Of a stretch of DNA of 64,000 nucleotides, positions 34,657 to 43,707 are shown piece after piece. A program made the translations under genes and the position numbers. Every line of letters begins with the position of its first letter. Position 1 is the first letter of the stretch. The stretch is from positions 620,001 to 684,000 of the forward strand of contig NZ_BMQF01000001.1 in NCBI RefSeq assembly GCF_014647975.1. The letters run 5' to 3'. Origin of the DNA: Streptomyces fumigatiscleroticus (lineage in GTDB: Bacteria > Actinomycetota > Actinomycetes > Streptomycetales > Streptomycetaceae). The notes below the pieces were generated by a model. The model was given only the letters and a program-made list of their open reading frames with translations, was not told the DNA's origin and ran no database searches.

Positions 34657-35106
34657 ATGGAGCTGCACAGCGTCGAGGAGCTGATGGACCTGCTGTACGC
34701 CTGCCGGGGCACACGGGACGACCCGGGCACCGGCGGCACCCCGGTCGACCTGCACGACCACGCGCTGCGCACCGCCGCGCTGCTGCGCCGCGGGCGCCCC
34801 GCCGACAAGGAGCTCCAGCTGGCCGGCCTGGTGCACCCGGTGGGCCGGCTGCTGTGGCCCGGCGACCCGGCCGGCGGCGCCGACCGCGCGGCGGACGCCG
34901 TCGGGCCCCTGCTCGGCGAACGCGTCGCCCGTCTGCTGCGCCGCCGTCCCCGCCCGGACGCCGCGCCCGACGACGACCTGTTCCTCCTGCGCCAGGCGGA
35001 ACAGGAGGGCCGCACCGCCGACTTCGACGCCGGGGTCCTGGAGGACTGGCGCACGGTGCTGGAGCTGGTGGCGGCCCGCAACTCCCGGCTGGGCGCCGTC
35101 GACTGA
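34657..35106 (+). CDS. HD-domain (PhnZ/MIOX-like) protein with degenerate active site
   Basis: This 149-aa protein has the fold of small HD-domain oxygenases or phosphohydrolases such as PhnZ. The first helix pair (VDLHDHALRTAALLRR near 31-46) keeps its His. The defining His-Asp of the second helix reads LVHPVGRLL (His-Pro). The two middle His motifs of the family cannot be found between 68 and 100. The C-terminal helical cap (RQAEQEG..DF...LEDW) is present. I infer loss of di-metal catalysis and perhaps a binding role. It converges with the zinc-ribbon SDR gene about 0.17 kb away. Confidence 0.65.
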   Translation: MELHSVEELMDLLYACRGTRDDPGTGGTPVDLHDHALRTAALLRRGRPADKELQLAGLVHPVGRLLWPGDPAGGADRAADAVGPLLGERVARLLRRRPRPDAAPDDDLFLLRQAEQEGRTADFDAGVLEDWRTVLELVAARNSRLGAVD

Positions 35107-35280
35107 GCCCGGCCGGGTTCCGGGGCCGGCGGGCCGCGCCACCGCCTGCGGCAGGGCGGCAGCCCGGCGGGCAGGCCCGCACGCAGCCGCACCACGGAGT
35201 ACGCGTGACCGGCGCACCGGGCACACCCGGCGCTTCACCGTGGAACGGCGAGGCCGCCCGGGCCGGTGGACCGGCCCCGG

Positions 35281-36756
35281 TCACCACTTCCCGGGCGCGT
35301 AGTCCTTCAGGAAGACGCCGTACAGGTCCTCGCCCGCCTCGCCGCGCACGATCGGGTCGTAGACGCGGGCCGCGCCGTCGACCAGGTCCAGCGGGGCGTG
35401 GAAGCCGGCCTCGGCCATCCGCACCTTGTCGGGGTGCGGGCGCTCGTCGGTGATCCAGCCGGTGTCGACCGCCGTCATCAGGATGCGGTCCTTGTCGAAC
35501 ATCTCCTGGGCGCTGGTGCGGGTGAGCATGTTCAGGGCGGCCTTGGCCATGTTGGTGTGCGGGTGCCCGGCGCCCTTGTAGCCGCGGCCGAAGACGCCCT
35601 CCATGGCGGAGACGTTCACGATGTAGGTGCGCCGGGCCGGCGAGGCCGCCATCGCCGCGCGCAGCCGGCTGATCAGGATGAAGGGCGCCGTCGAGTTGCA
35701 CAGCTGGACCTCCAGCAGCTCGATCGGCGTGACCTCCTCCACGGTCTGGATCCAGCTGTTGGTGTCGTGCAGGTCGGGGACGAGCCCGCCGGCGTCGATC
35801 GCCGTGCCCGCCGCGATCCGCTCCAGGGACGCGGAGCCGGAGACCAGCGCCAGGTCGGTGACGTCCTGGGCGCTGAGCGCACCGCCGCCCGCGACCGGCA
35901 GCGCGGTCACGGCGCCGGAGCCGAAGGTGCCGATCACCTCGGCGGCGGGCAGCTCCCCGGCGGGCAGGGGGCCGCTCTCGGCGGCGACCAGCTCGCTGTA
36001 GGCCTGCGCGGAGCGCCGTACGGTCTGCGCCGCGTTGTTGATCAGGATGTCCAGCGGGCCCTCGGCGGCGACCGAGTCGGCGAGCGCGACCACCTGGGCG
36101 GGGTCGCGCAGATCGATGCCGACGATCTTCAGCCGGTGGATCCACTCGTCGCTGTCGGGCTGGGCCTTGAAGCGGCGGATCGCGTCGTTGGGGAACCGGG
36201 TGGTGATCGTGGTGTGCGCGCCGTCACGCAGCAGCCGCAGCGCGATGTACATGCCGATCTTGGCCCGGCCGCCGGTGAGCAGCGCGCGCTTGCCGGTCAG
36301 GTCGGTGCGGGCGTCGCGCCGGGCCCGGTTCTCGGCGGCGCACTCCGGGCAGAGCTGGTGGTAGAAGTAGTCGACCTCGACGTACCGCTTCTTGCAGGTG
36401 TAGCAGGAGCGTGGGCGCTGGAGTATCCCCGCCAGCCGGCCCGGCTCGACCGAGGAGGAGGGCAGGATGCCCTCCGTCTCGTCGTCGATGCGCTGGGCGG
36501 AGCCGGTGGCGGTGGCCTCGGTGACGGCGCGGTCGTGCGCGGTCTTGGCGGCCCGGCGCTCCTGGCGGCGGCGCTGCTTGACGACCCGGTAGAGGTGCGA
36601 GGTGGCGCGGCGCACCGTGACCGCGTCGGGGTGGTCGACGTCCAGCGTGTCGAGTTCCGCTATCACGCTCAGGCAGACGGCCAGCCGCTCCGGGTCGATA
36701 CCGGGCCCGTACGCCGCCTCCTCCGGACTCGCCGGGCCGTCCTGTGTCACCGTCAT
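35281..36756 (-). CDS. Zinc-ribbon and short-chain dehydrogenase fusion protein
   Basis: This 491-aa protein joins an N-terminal helical region (1-100) and a four-cysteine zinc ribbon (CYTCKKRY ... CPECAAENR, about 119-142). An SDR domain from about 150 follows, with TGGRAKIGMYIAL in place of the usual glycine loop, then NNAAQT and NVSAMEG. The usual catalytic Tyr-x-x-x-Lys reads TNMAK, so Tyr appears replaced by Thr; a Tyr lies just upstream in GRGYKGAG. It is probably a cytoplasmic NAD(P)-binding protein with unknown substrate. ATG 36756. Confidence 0.8.
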   Translation of the reverse strand: MTVTQDGPASPEEAAYGPGIDPERLAVCLSVIAELDTLDVDHPDAVTVRRATSHLYRVVKQRRRQERRAAKTAHDRAVTEATATGSAQRIDDETEGILPSSSVEPGRLAGILQRPRSCYTCKKRYVEVDYFYHQLCPECAAENRARRDARTDLTGKRALLTGGRAKIGMYIALRLLRDGAHTTITTRFPNDAIRRFKAQPDSDEWIHRLKIVGIDLRDPAQVVALADSVAAEGPLDILINNAAQTVRRSAQAYSELVAAESGPLPAGELPAAEVIGTFGSGAVTALPVAGGGALSAQDVTDLALVSGSASLERIAAGTAIDAGGLVPDLHDTNSWIQTVEEVTPIELLEVQLCNSTAPFILISRLRAAMAASPARRTYIVNVSAMEGVFGRGYKGAGHPHTNMAKAALNMLTRTSAQEMFDKDRILMTAVDTGWITDERPHPDKVRMAEAGFHAPLDLVDGAARVYDPIVRGEAGEDLYGVFLKDYAPGKW

Positions 36757-36859
36757 CGCCGCTGCCGTTTCCCTGCTCCCGTAGCGGCGCTCCGTTCGCG
36801 CCCGCTTTCGAACGGGGAATCTTACGGAGCGCCGCGCCGTGCGGCCAAATGCGGGACGG

Positions 36860-38200
36860 TCAGGAGCCGCAGGCAGTGATGAGCGTCTCCACCTCCTCGG
36901 ACACCGCCCGGGCCAGCCGGTCCAGGTCCGGTACGGCCTCCGCGTCGGCGACGAGCCCGAAGTGGACCTGCCCGCGGTAGGTGGAGACGGCGACCGCCAG
37001 GGACTGCCCCCGGGCCAGCGGTGCGAAGGGGTAGATGGCGGTGAGCGGGTGGCCGCCGAGCCGCAGGCCGAGGTTGGGCAGCGGCACGCTGGTGACCAGG
37101 ATGTCGAACCAGAGCCGGGCGGCCTGCCCGACCAGCGGCCCGCCGAAGCGGTGGCCGAGCGCCGGCACATGGTCGGCGAGCAGGGCGACCGCGCCCGCAC
37201 CCCGGTTGGGTCCCGCGTCCTTGTTGCGGTCCATGGCGAGGCGGACCGAGCCGAGCCGGGAGAGCGGGTCGGGGTCGCCCACCGGCAGCCGTATCAGATA
37301 GCCGGACAGCCGGTTGCCCTGCGGGTGGGCGGTGCGCGGGCGGCGCTTGGAGACCGGGATCAGGGCGCGGGGCGCGACGCCCTTGCTGCCGTCGCCGCGC
37401 TCGTCCAGCCAGCGGCGCAGGGCGCCCGCGACGACGGCGATCAGGACGTCGTTGACGGTGCCGCCGGCGGTCTTGCGGATCCGGTGCACGTCGTCCAGGT
37501 CGACGAGCACGCCGGCGGTGCGCCGGGTGCCGGTGGGCTCGGCGGCCAGCGCGGCCGAGGAGCGGCGCACGTCCAGGGTGGAGACGGCGACGGAGGCGCC
37601 GATGTCCAGGGCGCGGCCCAGGTCGGACACGGCCGTGCGCAGCAGCCCCGGCAGCTTGCGCACGTCCGGCAGCAGCCCGCGCCGGGACTCGGCCGGGCGG
37701 GGGCGGCGCGCGGGCAGGTCCACCGGGTCCAGGATCGCCGCGGCCAGCGTCAGCGCCCGCAGCCCGTCGGCCAGGGCGTGGTGGAACTTGAACAGCACGG
37801 CGAAGGACGTGCCGTCCTCCCCGGGCAGCACGTGGACCTCCCACGGCGGCCGGCTGCGCGGCAGCGGGCGGCCCATGAGCCGGCCCGCCACACCCTGGTA
37901 GTCGGCGGTGGGGGCGTGCAGCCGGACGTGGTCGAGCGGGTCGTAGCCCGGGTCGGGCTCGCGGGCCGCGCCGCCGAAGGAGAACGGCTGCCGCAGGGCG
38001 AGCGGCTGCCACACGTCCCGGATGCGCATCCGCAGTCCGGGCACGGCCGCCGCCCGGGAGGCGAGCAGGTCCGCCGCATGGGCGCCCGCCGTGGGCGAGT
38101 GGGCCGCGAAGATGCCGAGCGCGCCCAGGTGCATGGGGTGCTCGGCGGAGTCGATGTTCCAGAACGCCAGGTCGAGTGGAGCGAGCAGGTCGGCAGTCAA
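36860..38200 (-). CDS. Wax ester synthase/diacylglycerol acyltransferase (WS/DGAT)
   Basis: This 446-aa enzyme makes triacylglycerol (or wax ester) from acyl-CoA and diacylglycerol at the membrane. The catalytic HHxxxDG motif is FHHALADG near 140. The N-terminal LDLAFWNIDSAEHPMHLG and C-terminal PLPNLGLRLGGHPL motifs of the family are present, with a GTVNDVLIAVVAGALRRWL linker. S. coelicolor SCO0958 is such an enzyme, from memory. I use TTG 38200, which follows GAGG at 8 nt. It should supply storage lipid late in growth. Confidence 0.92.
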   Translation of the reverse strand: MTADLLAPLDLAFWNIDSAEHPMHLGALGIFAAHSPTAGAHAADLLASRAAAVPGLRMRIRDVWQPLALRQPFSFGGAAREPDPGYDPLDHVRLHAPTADYQGVAGRLMGRPLPRSRPPWEVHVLPGEDGTSFAVLFKFHHALADGLRALTLAAAILDPVDLPARRPRPAESRRGLLPDVRKLPGLLRTAVSDLGRALDIGASVAVSTLDVRRSSAALAAEPTGTRRTAGVLVDLDDVHRIRKTAGGTVNDVLIAVVAGALRRWLDERGDGSKGVAPRALIPVSKRRPRTAHPQGNRLSGYLIRLPVGDPDPLSRLGSVRLAMDRNKDAGPNRGAGAVALLADHVPALGHRFGGPLVGQAARLWFDILVTSVPLPNLGLRLGGHPLTAIYPFAPLARGQSLAVAVSTYRGQVHFGLVADAEAVPDLDRLARAVSEEVETLITACGS

Positions 38201-38300
38201 TGGCTTGCCTCGCGTCGACGACGGTTGGACAAGCAGTCAACCCCTGCCCACCGATTACGGTCAAGTACGATCAAGACACGTAGAGTTAACAGCAGATTAC

Positions 38301-38327
38301 GTCCCGCCCCCGCGAAAGGGGCGGGAC
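38301..38327 (-). terminator. Terminator of the GH92 gene
   Basis: GTCCCGCCCC at 38301-38310 pairs perfectly with 38318-38327 around a 7-nt loop. It lies just after the GH92 stop codon and upstream of the WS/DGAT gene on the same strand. Confidence 0.9.
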
Positions 38328-38344
38328 TCATGGGACGTCCGTGG

Positions 38345-40687
38345 TCACATCAGCGCAGGTGGCCCCGCCTGCGCCGAGGTACCCCACTCCGACGGCTGCG
38401 GGCCGGCCGTGAAGCCGAGCGACCGGATCGAGCGCAGGCCGGCGGTGGTCAGATAGGTCCGGCCGTACGGCGTGCCGTCCGCGCGGGCCGACTGGACGTA
38501 CCGGTCGGTGTCCGAGGTGCCGGGCGCGGTGATGGTCAGGGCGCCGCGCGGGTAGTAGCGGCGGTCCAGGGTGAGGTCGACCCGGTCGAAGACGGGCGTG
38601 GACAGACCCCAGGTGTCGTAGCCGGGCTGCACCGGGAAGATCCCGATCGACGACAGCACGTTCCAGGCGGACATGGTGCCCAGGTCGTCGTTGCCGGTCA
38701 TGCCGGTCGGCGCGTCCGTGAACAGGGTCAGCGCGGCGTGCACCACGTCGGTGGTCTTCCAGGGCTGCCCGGTCGACAGGTAGGTGTACGGGGCGATGAG
38801 GTCGGGCTCGTTCTGCGGGTTGTACTTGTCGGCGTTGTAGTAGTCGTAGGGGCCGTTCACCCACACCTCGCGGGCGGTCCCCGCCGGGTCCGCGAGCAGC
38901 CGGTCGTAGGCGAAGAAGGAGTCCAGCCGCGCGTTGGCGGCGTCCTTGCCGCCGATCAGGTCCACCATGCCGGGCAGGTCCTGCGGGACCAGCCACTGGT
39001 ACTGCCAGGACGTGCCCTCGTGGAAGCCCTCGCTCCGCGCCGGGTCGGCGGGGCCGGTGAAGGCCCCGGCGGCGTCCCGGGCGCGGAAGAAACCGGTCGA
39101 GGGGTCGAAGACGTTCCGGTAGTTCCGGGCGCGGGCGGCGTAGCGCTCGGCGTCCGCGCGGTGGCCCAGTTCCCGCGCCATCCGGGCGAGCATGGCGTCC
39201 GACAGGGCGTACTCCAGGGTGGCCGAGGCACCGTGGTCGTAGTCGGAGTCACCGGGCTTGGCGTGCGGACGGCCCTTGACGTACGGCGCGAAGCCCTCGG
39301 CCAGGTACTCCCGGTTGGCCTCCCGCCCCACGGCCGGCGAGCCGGCGGGCGGCACCCCGTCGGCGTTCTTCCTCAGCGCCCGGTACGCCCGCTCCTCGTA
39401 GCCCTTGAGCAGCCCCTGCTGATAGGCGTTGGTCAGGAAGGGCGTCACCGGGTCGCCGGTCATGATGTTGGTCTCGACGGTGCCGTACCCCCATTTGGGC
39501 AGCCAGCCGCTCTCCTCGTCGATCCTGATGACGGAGATCGCCATGTCCCGGGCCTCGCGCGGCGCGAGCAGGGACAGCAGCTGCGACTGGGTGCGGTAGG
39601 TGTCCCACAGCGACCAGTTCTGGTAGTAGGTGAAGCCCTTCGCCCGGTGGATCCTCCGGTCCCAGCCGGTGTAGCGGCCGTCGGCGTCGCTGCCGACGTT
39701 CGGCGCCAGGAAGGACCGGTACAGCGAGGAGTAGAAGGTGCGCCGCAGGGTGTCGTCGCCTCCTCGCACCCGTACGTCGTCCAGCCGGTCCTCCCAGGCA
39801 CGCCGGGCGGCGTGGCGCACGCCGTCGAAGGAACGGCCGCCCTCGGCGCGCAGGTTCAGGGCGGCACCGCGCGCGTCGACGTAGGACAGGGCGGTCGTCG
39901 CCTCGACGGTACGGTCCTTCGTGGCGTCGAAGCGCAGATAGGCGCCGTTGCGCCCGCCGTCCGCCGTGGAGGTCCTCGAACCGGGGGTGACGGTGTCGCC
40001 GATCCAGGTGCCGTAGGACGTGAACGGGCGGTCGAAGCGGGTGATCGTGTAGACCGTGTACGGCTCGGTGTCCTGGCAGAAGCCGCTGCCGGTGATCGCG
40101 GTGCGTACGGTGCGGCTGTCCAGGACCTCGACCTCGGTGTGCAGCGACCGGTGCAGCGACTGGCCCGCGTTGAGCAGGACGTTGGCCTGGTCGGTGGCCG
40201 GGAAGGTATAGCGCTGCACGCCCGTGCGCGCGGTCGCGGTCAGTTCGGCGTCGATGCCGCTGTCCAGGCCGACCCGGTAGTAGCCGGGGCTCGCCGACTC
40301 GTCGTCGTGGCCGAACCGGGCGGCGTAGGAAGCGTGGTCCGTCTGTGTCACCTCCCCCGTGGTCGGCAGCACCGGCAGGTCGCCGCCGAGGCCGCAGCCG
40401 ACGCCGGAGAGATGGACGAGGGAGAAGCCGCGGATGCGGTCGTGGGAGTAGTCGTAGCCGACGTTGTGGCCGGTGTCCGGCGAGAACTGCACCATGCCGA
40501 AGGGCACGGCGGCACCGGGATAGGTGTTGCCCTCGTTCTCGGTGCCGATGAACGGGTTGACGAGGTCGGTGAGCGGGCCGTCGTGGGCCGCGGCCGCCTC
40601 GGCGGAGGGCACGGCGAGCGCGCCCCCGAGGAGCGCCGCCGCGGCGGCGGCCGTCACCAGGCCGCGCAGCCGTTGGGTCCATCTCAT
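38345..40687 (-). CDS. Secreted GH92 alpha-mannosidase
   Basis: This 780-aa exported exo-alpha-1,2-mannosidase-like enzyme has a signal peptide ending in VPSAEAAA-A near 33. The GH92 start LVNPFIGTENEGNTYPGAAVPFG and the calcium/acid residues of the second domain follow (SWQYQWLVPQDLPG; EGTSW near 550). GNDDLGTMSAWNVLSSIGIFPVQPG is near 660-685. It should act outside the cell on mannose-containing glycoproteins or N-glycans. A perfect GACAACGTTGTC palindrome lies 25 bp upstream of its start. Confidence 0.92.
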   Translation of the reverse strand: MRWTQRLRGLVTAAAAAALLGGALAVPSAEAAAAHDGPLTDLVNPFIGTENEGNTYPGAAVPFGMVQFSPDTGHNVGYDYSHDRIRGFSLVHLSGVGCGLGGDLPVLPTTGEVTQTDHASYAARFGHDDESASPGYYRVGLDSGIDAELTATARTGVQRYTFPATDQANVLLNAGQSLHRSLHTEVEVLDSRTVRTAITGSGFCQDTEPYTVYTITRFDRPFTSYGTWIGDTVTPGSRTSTADGGRNGAYLRFDATKDRTVEATTALSYVDARGAALNLRAEGGRSFDGVRHAARRAWEDRLDDVRVRGGDDTLRRTFYSSLYRSFLAPNVGSDADGRYTGWDRRIHRAKGFTYYQNWSLWDTYRTQSQLLSLLAPREARDMAISVIRIDEESGWLPKWGYGTVETNIMTGDPVTPFLTNAYQQGLLKGYEERAYRALRKNADGVPPAGSPAVGREANREYLAEGFAPYVKGRPHAKPGDSDYDHGASATLEYALSDAMLARMARELGHRADAERYAARARNYRNVFDPSTGFFRARDAAGAFTGPADPARSEGFHEGTSWQYQWLVPQDLPGMVDLIGGKDAANARLDSFFAYDRLLADPAGTAREVWVNGPYDYYNADKYNPQNEPDLIAPYTYLSTGQPWKTTDVVHAALTLFTDAPTGMTGNDDLGTMSAWNVLSSIGIFPVQPGYDTWGLSTPVFDRVDLTLDRRYYPRGALTITAPGTSDTDRYVQSARADGTPYGRTYLTTAGLRSIRSLGFTAGPQPSEWGTSAQAGPPALM

Positions 40688-40711
40688 GGGAGGGTGCCTC
40701 CTGGGGCTTGG

Positions 40712-40723
40712 ACAACGTTGTCT
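40712..40723. promoter_or_regulatory. LacI-type operator upstream of GH92
   Basis: GACAACGTTGTC is a perfect 12-bp palindrome at 40712-40723, 25 bp from the GH92 start codon. This is the form typically bound by LacI-family sugar regulators; no such regulator gene is in the window. Confidence 0.8.
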
Positions 40724-40791
40724 AAGCGCACAGCGCGCTCATTCTTCGGGCTGTGCGTGTACCGGTCAAGCGTCGGCGCGTCGGCGGGTGC

Positions 40792-40832
40792 GGCCGCCGG
40801 ACTCCCGCCATCGCGGCGGAAGTCCGGCGGCC
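40792..40832 (-). terminator. Terminator of the GH2 gene
   Basis: GGCCGCCGGACT at 40792-40803 pairs perfectly with 40821-40832. An inner stem CCGCC/GGCGG (40805-40809 with 40815-40819) extends it. It lies 15 bp past the GH2 stop. Confidence 0.85.
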
Positions 40833-40846
40833 GGGGCGCTTCCCGG

Positions 40847-43453
40847 TCAGACGCACCCCGCGGGGGTCGCCCGCGAGATGTCGGCGATCAGCTGCTCGTG
40901 CGCCGCCCTGAGCCGCCGCACATCGGGCTTGACCACCTTGCGGTCGTAGGTCAGCAGGCCGTTGAGCTCGCCCTCGACATCCGTGATCTGCGTGTAGACG
41001 GCGCCGTTGCCGCCCTTGCAGGCCAGCGCGTGCACCTCGGCCAGCTTGGCGAGGTAGTCGTCCGTGTAGGTGGAGGCGTCCACGTCCACGTACGACTGCT
41101 GCACGGACCAGGCGTGGCCGGGCACCGCGAGACCCAGGCCGCCGTACTCGCCGCTCACCAGGGCCCGTTCGCCGTCGGGGGACGGCGGCAGCGCGGGGCT
41201 CGGATAGCCGTGCTCGTCCATGATGTCGCCGGCGTTGCCGTCGGCGCCCAGGTTGAGGCCGGACATGTTGTTCACCAGGCGGGTCGGATCCCAGGACTTG
41301 GCCTGCTGGGCGACGCGGCCCACGTCGTACTGGCCCCAGCCCTCGTTGAAGGTGACCCACATGATCACCGACGGGCTGCTGATGTGCTCGTCGATGATCT
41401 CCTTCATCTCGCGCTCGTACTCCGCGCGGGCGGCGGTGGAGGGGTTCACGCCCGCCGTCATGGCCGGCATGTCCTGCCAGACGAGCAGACCGAGCTTGTC
41501 CGCCCAGTAGAACCAGCGGTCGGGCTCCACCTTGATGTGCTTGCGGACCGAGTTGAAGCCCATCTCCTTGTGCATCCTCAGGTCGTACGCGAGGGCCTCG
41601 TCGGTCGGCGCGGTGTGCAGGCCGTCGGGCCAGAAGCCCTGGTCGAGGGTGGCCATCAGGAAGACCGGCTCGCCGTTGAGCAGGGTGCGCGGGGTGCCGT
41701 CCACCTTCTCCACGGAGACCGAGCGCATGCCGAAGTAGCTGCCCACGCGGTCCTTGCCGACAGTGACCTTCAGGTCGTACAGGAACGGGTCGTCCGGCGA
41801 CCACAGGTGCGCGTTGTCGATCTTCAGGGTGAGCGGCTCGCCGGTGCGGCCGGTGGCGGTGGCGACCCGGCGCTTTCCGTCATAGGCGGTCGCGGTGACC
41901 CGCACGCCGTCGCGCACGCCCTGCGGTTCGACGGTCAGTGTGCCCGCGTCCACGTCCGGGGTGAGCTTCAGGGAGTCGGCGTGGTCGGCCGCGACCGGCT
42001 CCATCCACACCGTCTGCCAGATGCCGGAGGACGGGGTGTACCAGATGCCGCTCGGGTCCAGGCGCTGCTTGCCCAGCGGCGGGTTCTCGCCGCTCGCCGC
42101 GTCGGTCGGGTCGTAGACGCCGACGATCAGCTCCTGGGTGCGGCCGGGCTTGAGCGCGTCGGTGATGTCCGCGCCGAACTTGTCGTAGCCGCCCTTGTGG
42201 TCGGCGACCTTCGTGCCGTTGACGTACACCTCGGCCTGCCAGTCGACGGCGCCGAAGTTGAGCCTCAGGCGCTGCCCGGAGCCGACGTGCCAGTCCTTGG
42301 GGACGGTGAAGGTGCGGCGGTACCACATGCGGTCCTCGTGCCGCTCGATGCCGGAGAGCTGGGACTCCACCGGGTACGGGACGAGGATGCGCTCCTTGAG
42401 GTTCTTGCCGACCGGCGGCTGCTCGCCCGCCTCGGCGGCGGCGAACTGCCAGCGGCCGTTGAGGTTCTGCCAGTCGGCGCGGGTGAGCTGGGGGCGCGGG
42501 TACTCGGGGTGGGCGTTGTCCGGCCCGACCTCGTCGGCCCACTCGGTGCTCAGCTCGTGGGTGGAGTGGTTGGCGCCGCTGGTCATGAAGGCGCTGACAA
42601 CGTTGCCGTCGGCGTCGGTGAGGCCGCCCTGGCCGTCGTAGCGCACGTCGGCGGTGCCGGACGCGGTGCCGGTCTTGTTGCCGACGACCGGCTCGGCGAG
42701 CGTGACCAGCAGGGCGGTGGGGTGGGCCGGGTCGACCTTCGCGGCGCCCAGCGGCCAGGTGGCGCCGCCGATGACCGCCTTGAGGTGGCCGGTGAAGCCG
42801 GCCGGGGGTGCGGCGAGGGGGTGGGCGAAGTCGAGTTCGAGGGTGCGGCCGGTGCCGAGGACGGCGGTGGTGACCGGTCCGTCGTAGTCGTAGCCGTCGG
42901 GGAGGCGGAACGCCGACTGCGGGACGGCCTCCTTGGTGCCGCCGGGTTCGGTCCAGCGCAGGTGGAAGTTGGAGCCGCCGTAGTGCTCGAAGTACTCCAC
43001 CTTGATGTCGACGGGCTGCCCGGCCGTCAGGTCGATCGGTGCGGCGGTCTGTTCCTTGTCCCAGTCGTCGACCCAGTGGTCGATGGCGAGCGTGCCGCCG
43101 ACCCAGAGGCGGAAGCCGTTGTCGCTGCTGACCGAGAAGGTGTGGGCGCCGGTCCGCTCCGGCACGAGCTTGCCGGTCCAGCGGACGCTGACGTCGTCCG
43201 ACTGCCCGGTGGTGAAGTTCAGGCGCGGTTCCAGGGTGTCGAAGTCGAGCTGCGGGTCGAAGGTGGTCGCCTTCAGCTCGTGGAAGTCGAAGGCGCCGGG
43301 GGCGGACTGCGTGTAGTACTCGCCCTTCAGGCCGTGGACCTCCACGGGGTCGTCGGCGGCCGCGGTGGCGGCGGGCGCGGCGGTGAGTCCCGCGACGCCG
43401 AGCGCCGCGGCGAGCAGCAACGCGAGTCGGTTGCCGAGTCGTCTGATGCGCAC
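40847..43453 (-). CDS. Secreted PA14 and GH2 family glycoside hydrolase
   Basis: This 868-aa exported enzyme has a signal peptide (ALLLAAALGVAGLTAAPAATAAA). A PA14 domain (about 45-170, WTGKLVPERTGAHTFSVSSDNGFRLWV) and a linker domain follow. The GH2 sugar-binding, immunoglobulin-like and TIM-barrel domains come last. The acid/base Glu is in WVTFNEGWGQYD (about 685) and the nucleophile Glu in LVSGEYGGLG (about 755). GH2 enzymes act on beta-galactosides, mannosides or glucuronides; the exact sugar is not clear. PA14 may bind glycan. It sits beside GH92, which suggests shared glycan degradation, each gene with its own operator and terminator. Confidence 0.9.
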   Translation of the reverse strand: MRIRRLGNRLALLLAAALGVAGLTAAPAATAAADDPVEVHGLKGEYYTQSAPGAFDFHELKATTFDPQLDFDTLEPRLNFTTGQSDDVSVRWTGKLVPERTGAHTFSVSSDNGFRLWVGGTLAIDHWVDDWDKEQTAAPIDLTAGQPVDIKVEYFEHYGGSNFHLRWTEPGGTKEAVPQSAFRLPDGYDYDGPVTTAVLGTGRTLELDFAHPLAAPPAGFTGHLKAVIGGATWPLGAAKVDPAHPTALLVTLAEPVVGNKTGTASGTADVRYDGQGGLTDADGNVVSAFMTSGANHSTHELSTEWADEVGPDNAHPEYPRPQLTRADWQNLNGRWQFAAAEAGEQPPVGKNLKERILVPYPVESQLSGIERHEDRMWYRRTFTVPKDWHVGSGQRLRLNFGAVDWQAEVYVNGTKVADHKGGYDKFGADITDALKPGRTQELIVGVYDPTDAASGENPPLGKQRLDPSGIWYTPSSGIWQTVWMEPVAADHADSLKLTPDVDAGTLTVEPQGVRDGVRVTATAYDGKRRVATATGRTGEPLTLKIDNAHLWSPDDPFLYDLKVTVGKDRVGSYFGMRSVSVEKVDGTPRTLLNGEPVFLMATLDQGFWPDGLHTAPTDEALAYDLRMHKEMGFNSVRKHIKVEPDRWFYWADKLGLLVWQDMPAMTAGVNPSTAARAEYEREMKEIIDEHISSPSVIMWVTFNEGWGQYDVGRVAQQAKSWDPTRLVNNMSGLNLGADGNAGDIMDEHGYPSPALPPSPDGERALVSGEYGGLGLAVPGHAWSVQQSYVDVDASTYTDDYLAKLAEVHALACKGGNGAVYTQITDVEGELNGLLTYDRKVVKPDVRRLRAAHEQLIADISRATPAGCV

Positions 43454-43522
43454 GGATCCTCTTTCCTCGGATTTTCTCGGAGGACGGGTGGCGGCTCGTT
43501 GCTCAGGTTTGTGCAGCTGCCT

Positions 43523-43642
43523 TTACATCGTTGTAACGGCAGTGGCATGACAACACGGATCGCGCTTCGCGTCCAGGGACATGACAACAGTTGACTTCGG
43601 CGACAGGGGTTGTCGACATCAGCGACAGGTGTGGTCGACATC
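43523..43642. promoter_or_regulatory. Operator cluster upstream of the GH2 gene
   Basis: The region holds a TTACA-TCGT-TGTAA inverted repeat at 43523-43536, two CATGACAACA direct repeats at 43546-43555 and 43580-43589, and two 20-bp direct repeats (CGACAGGGGTTGTCGACATC at 43601, 18 of 20 bases matching at 43623) spaced 22 bp apart. The first of these contains a CGACA-GGGGT-TGTCG dyad. GACAAC and TGTCG elements resemble LacI-type half sites. Confidence 0.65.
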
Positions 43643-43668
43643 GGCAGCGGAGGTCGCGGAGCTGTCGC

Positions 43669-43698
43669 GGCGACGCCGGGACGGTCCCCGGCGTCGCC
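43669..43698 (-). terminator. Terminator of glgC
   Basis: GGCGACGCCGGG at 43669-43680 pairs perfectly with 43687-43698 around a 6-nt loop, just after the glgC stop codon. Confidence 0.92.
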
Positions 43699-43707
43699 AC
43701 CGCACCG

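Noticed and set aside
36839..43594. A 2251-aa open frame on the + strand
   Set aside because: It lies antisense to the WS/DGAT, GH92 and GH2 genes, has no domain and consists of the low-complexity residues expected when high-GC coding DNA is read from the opposite strand.
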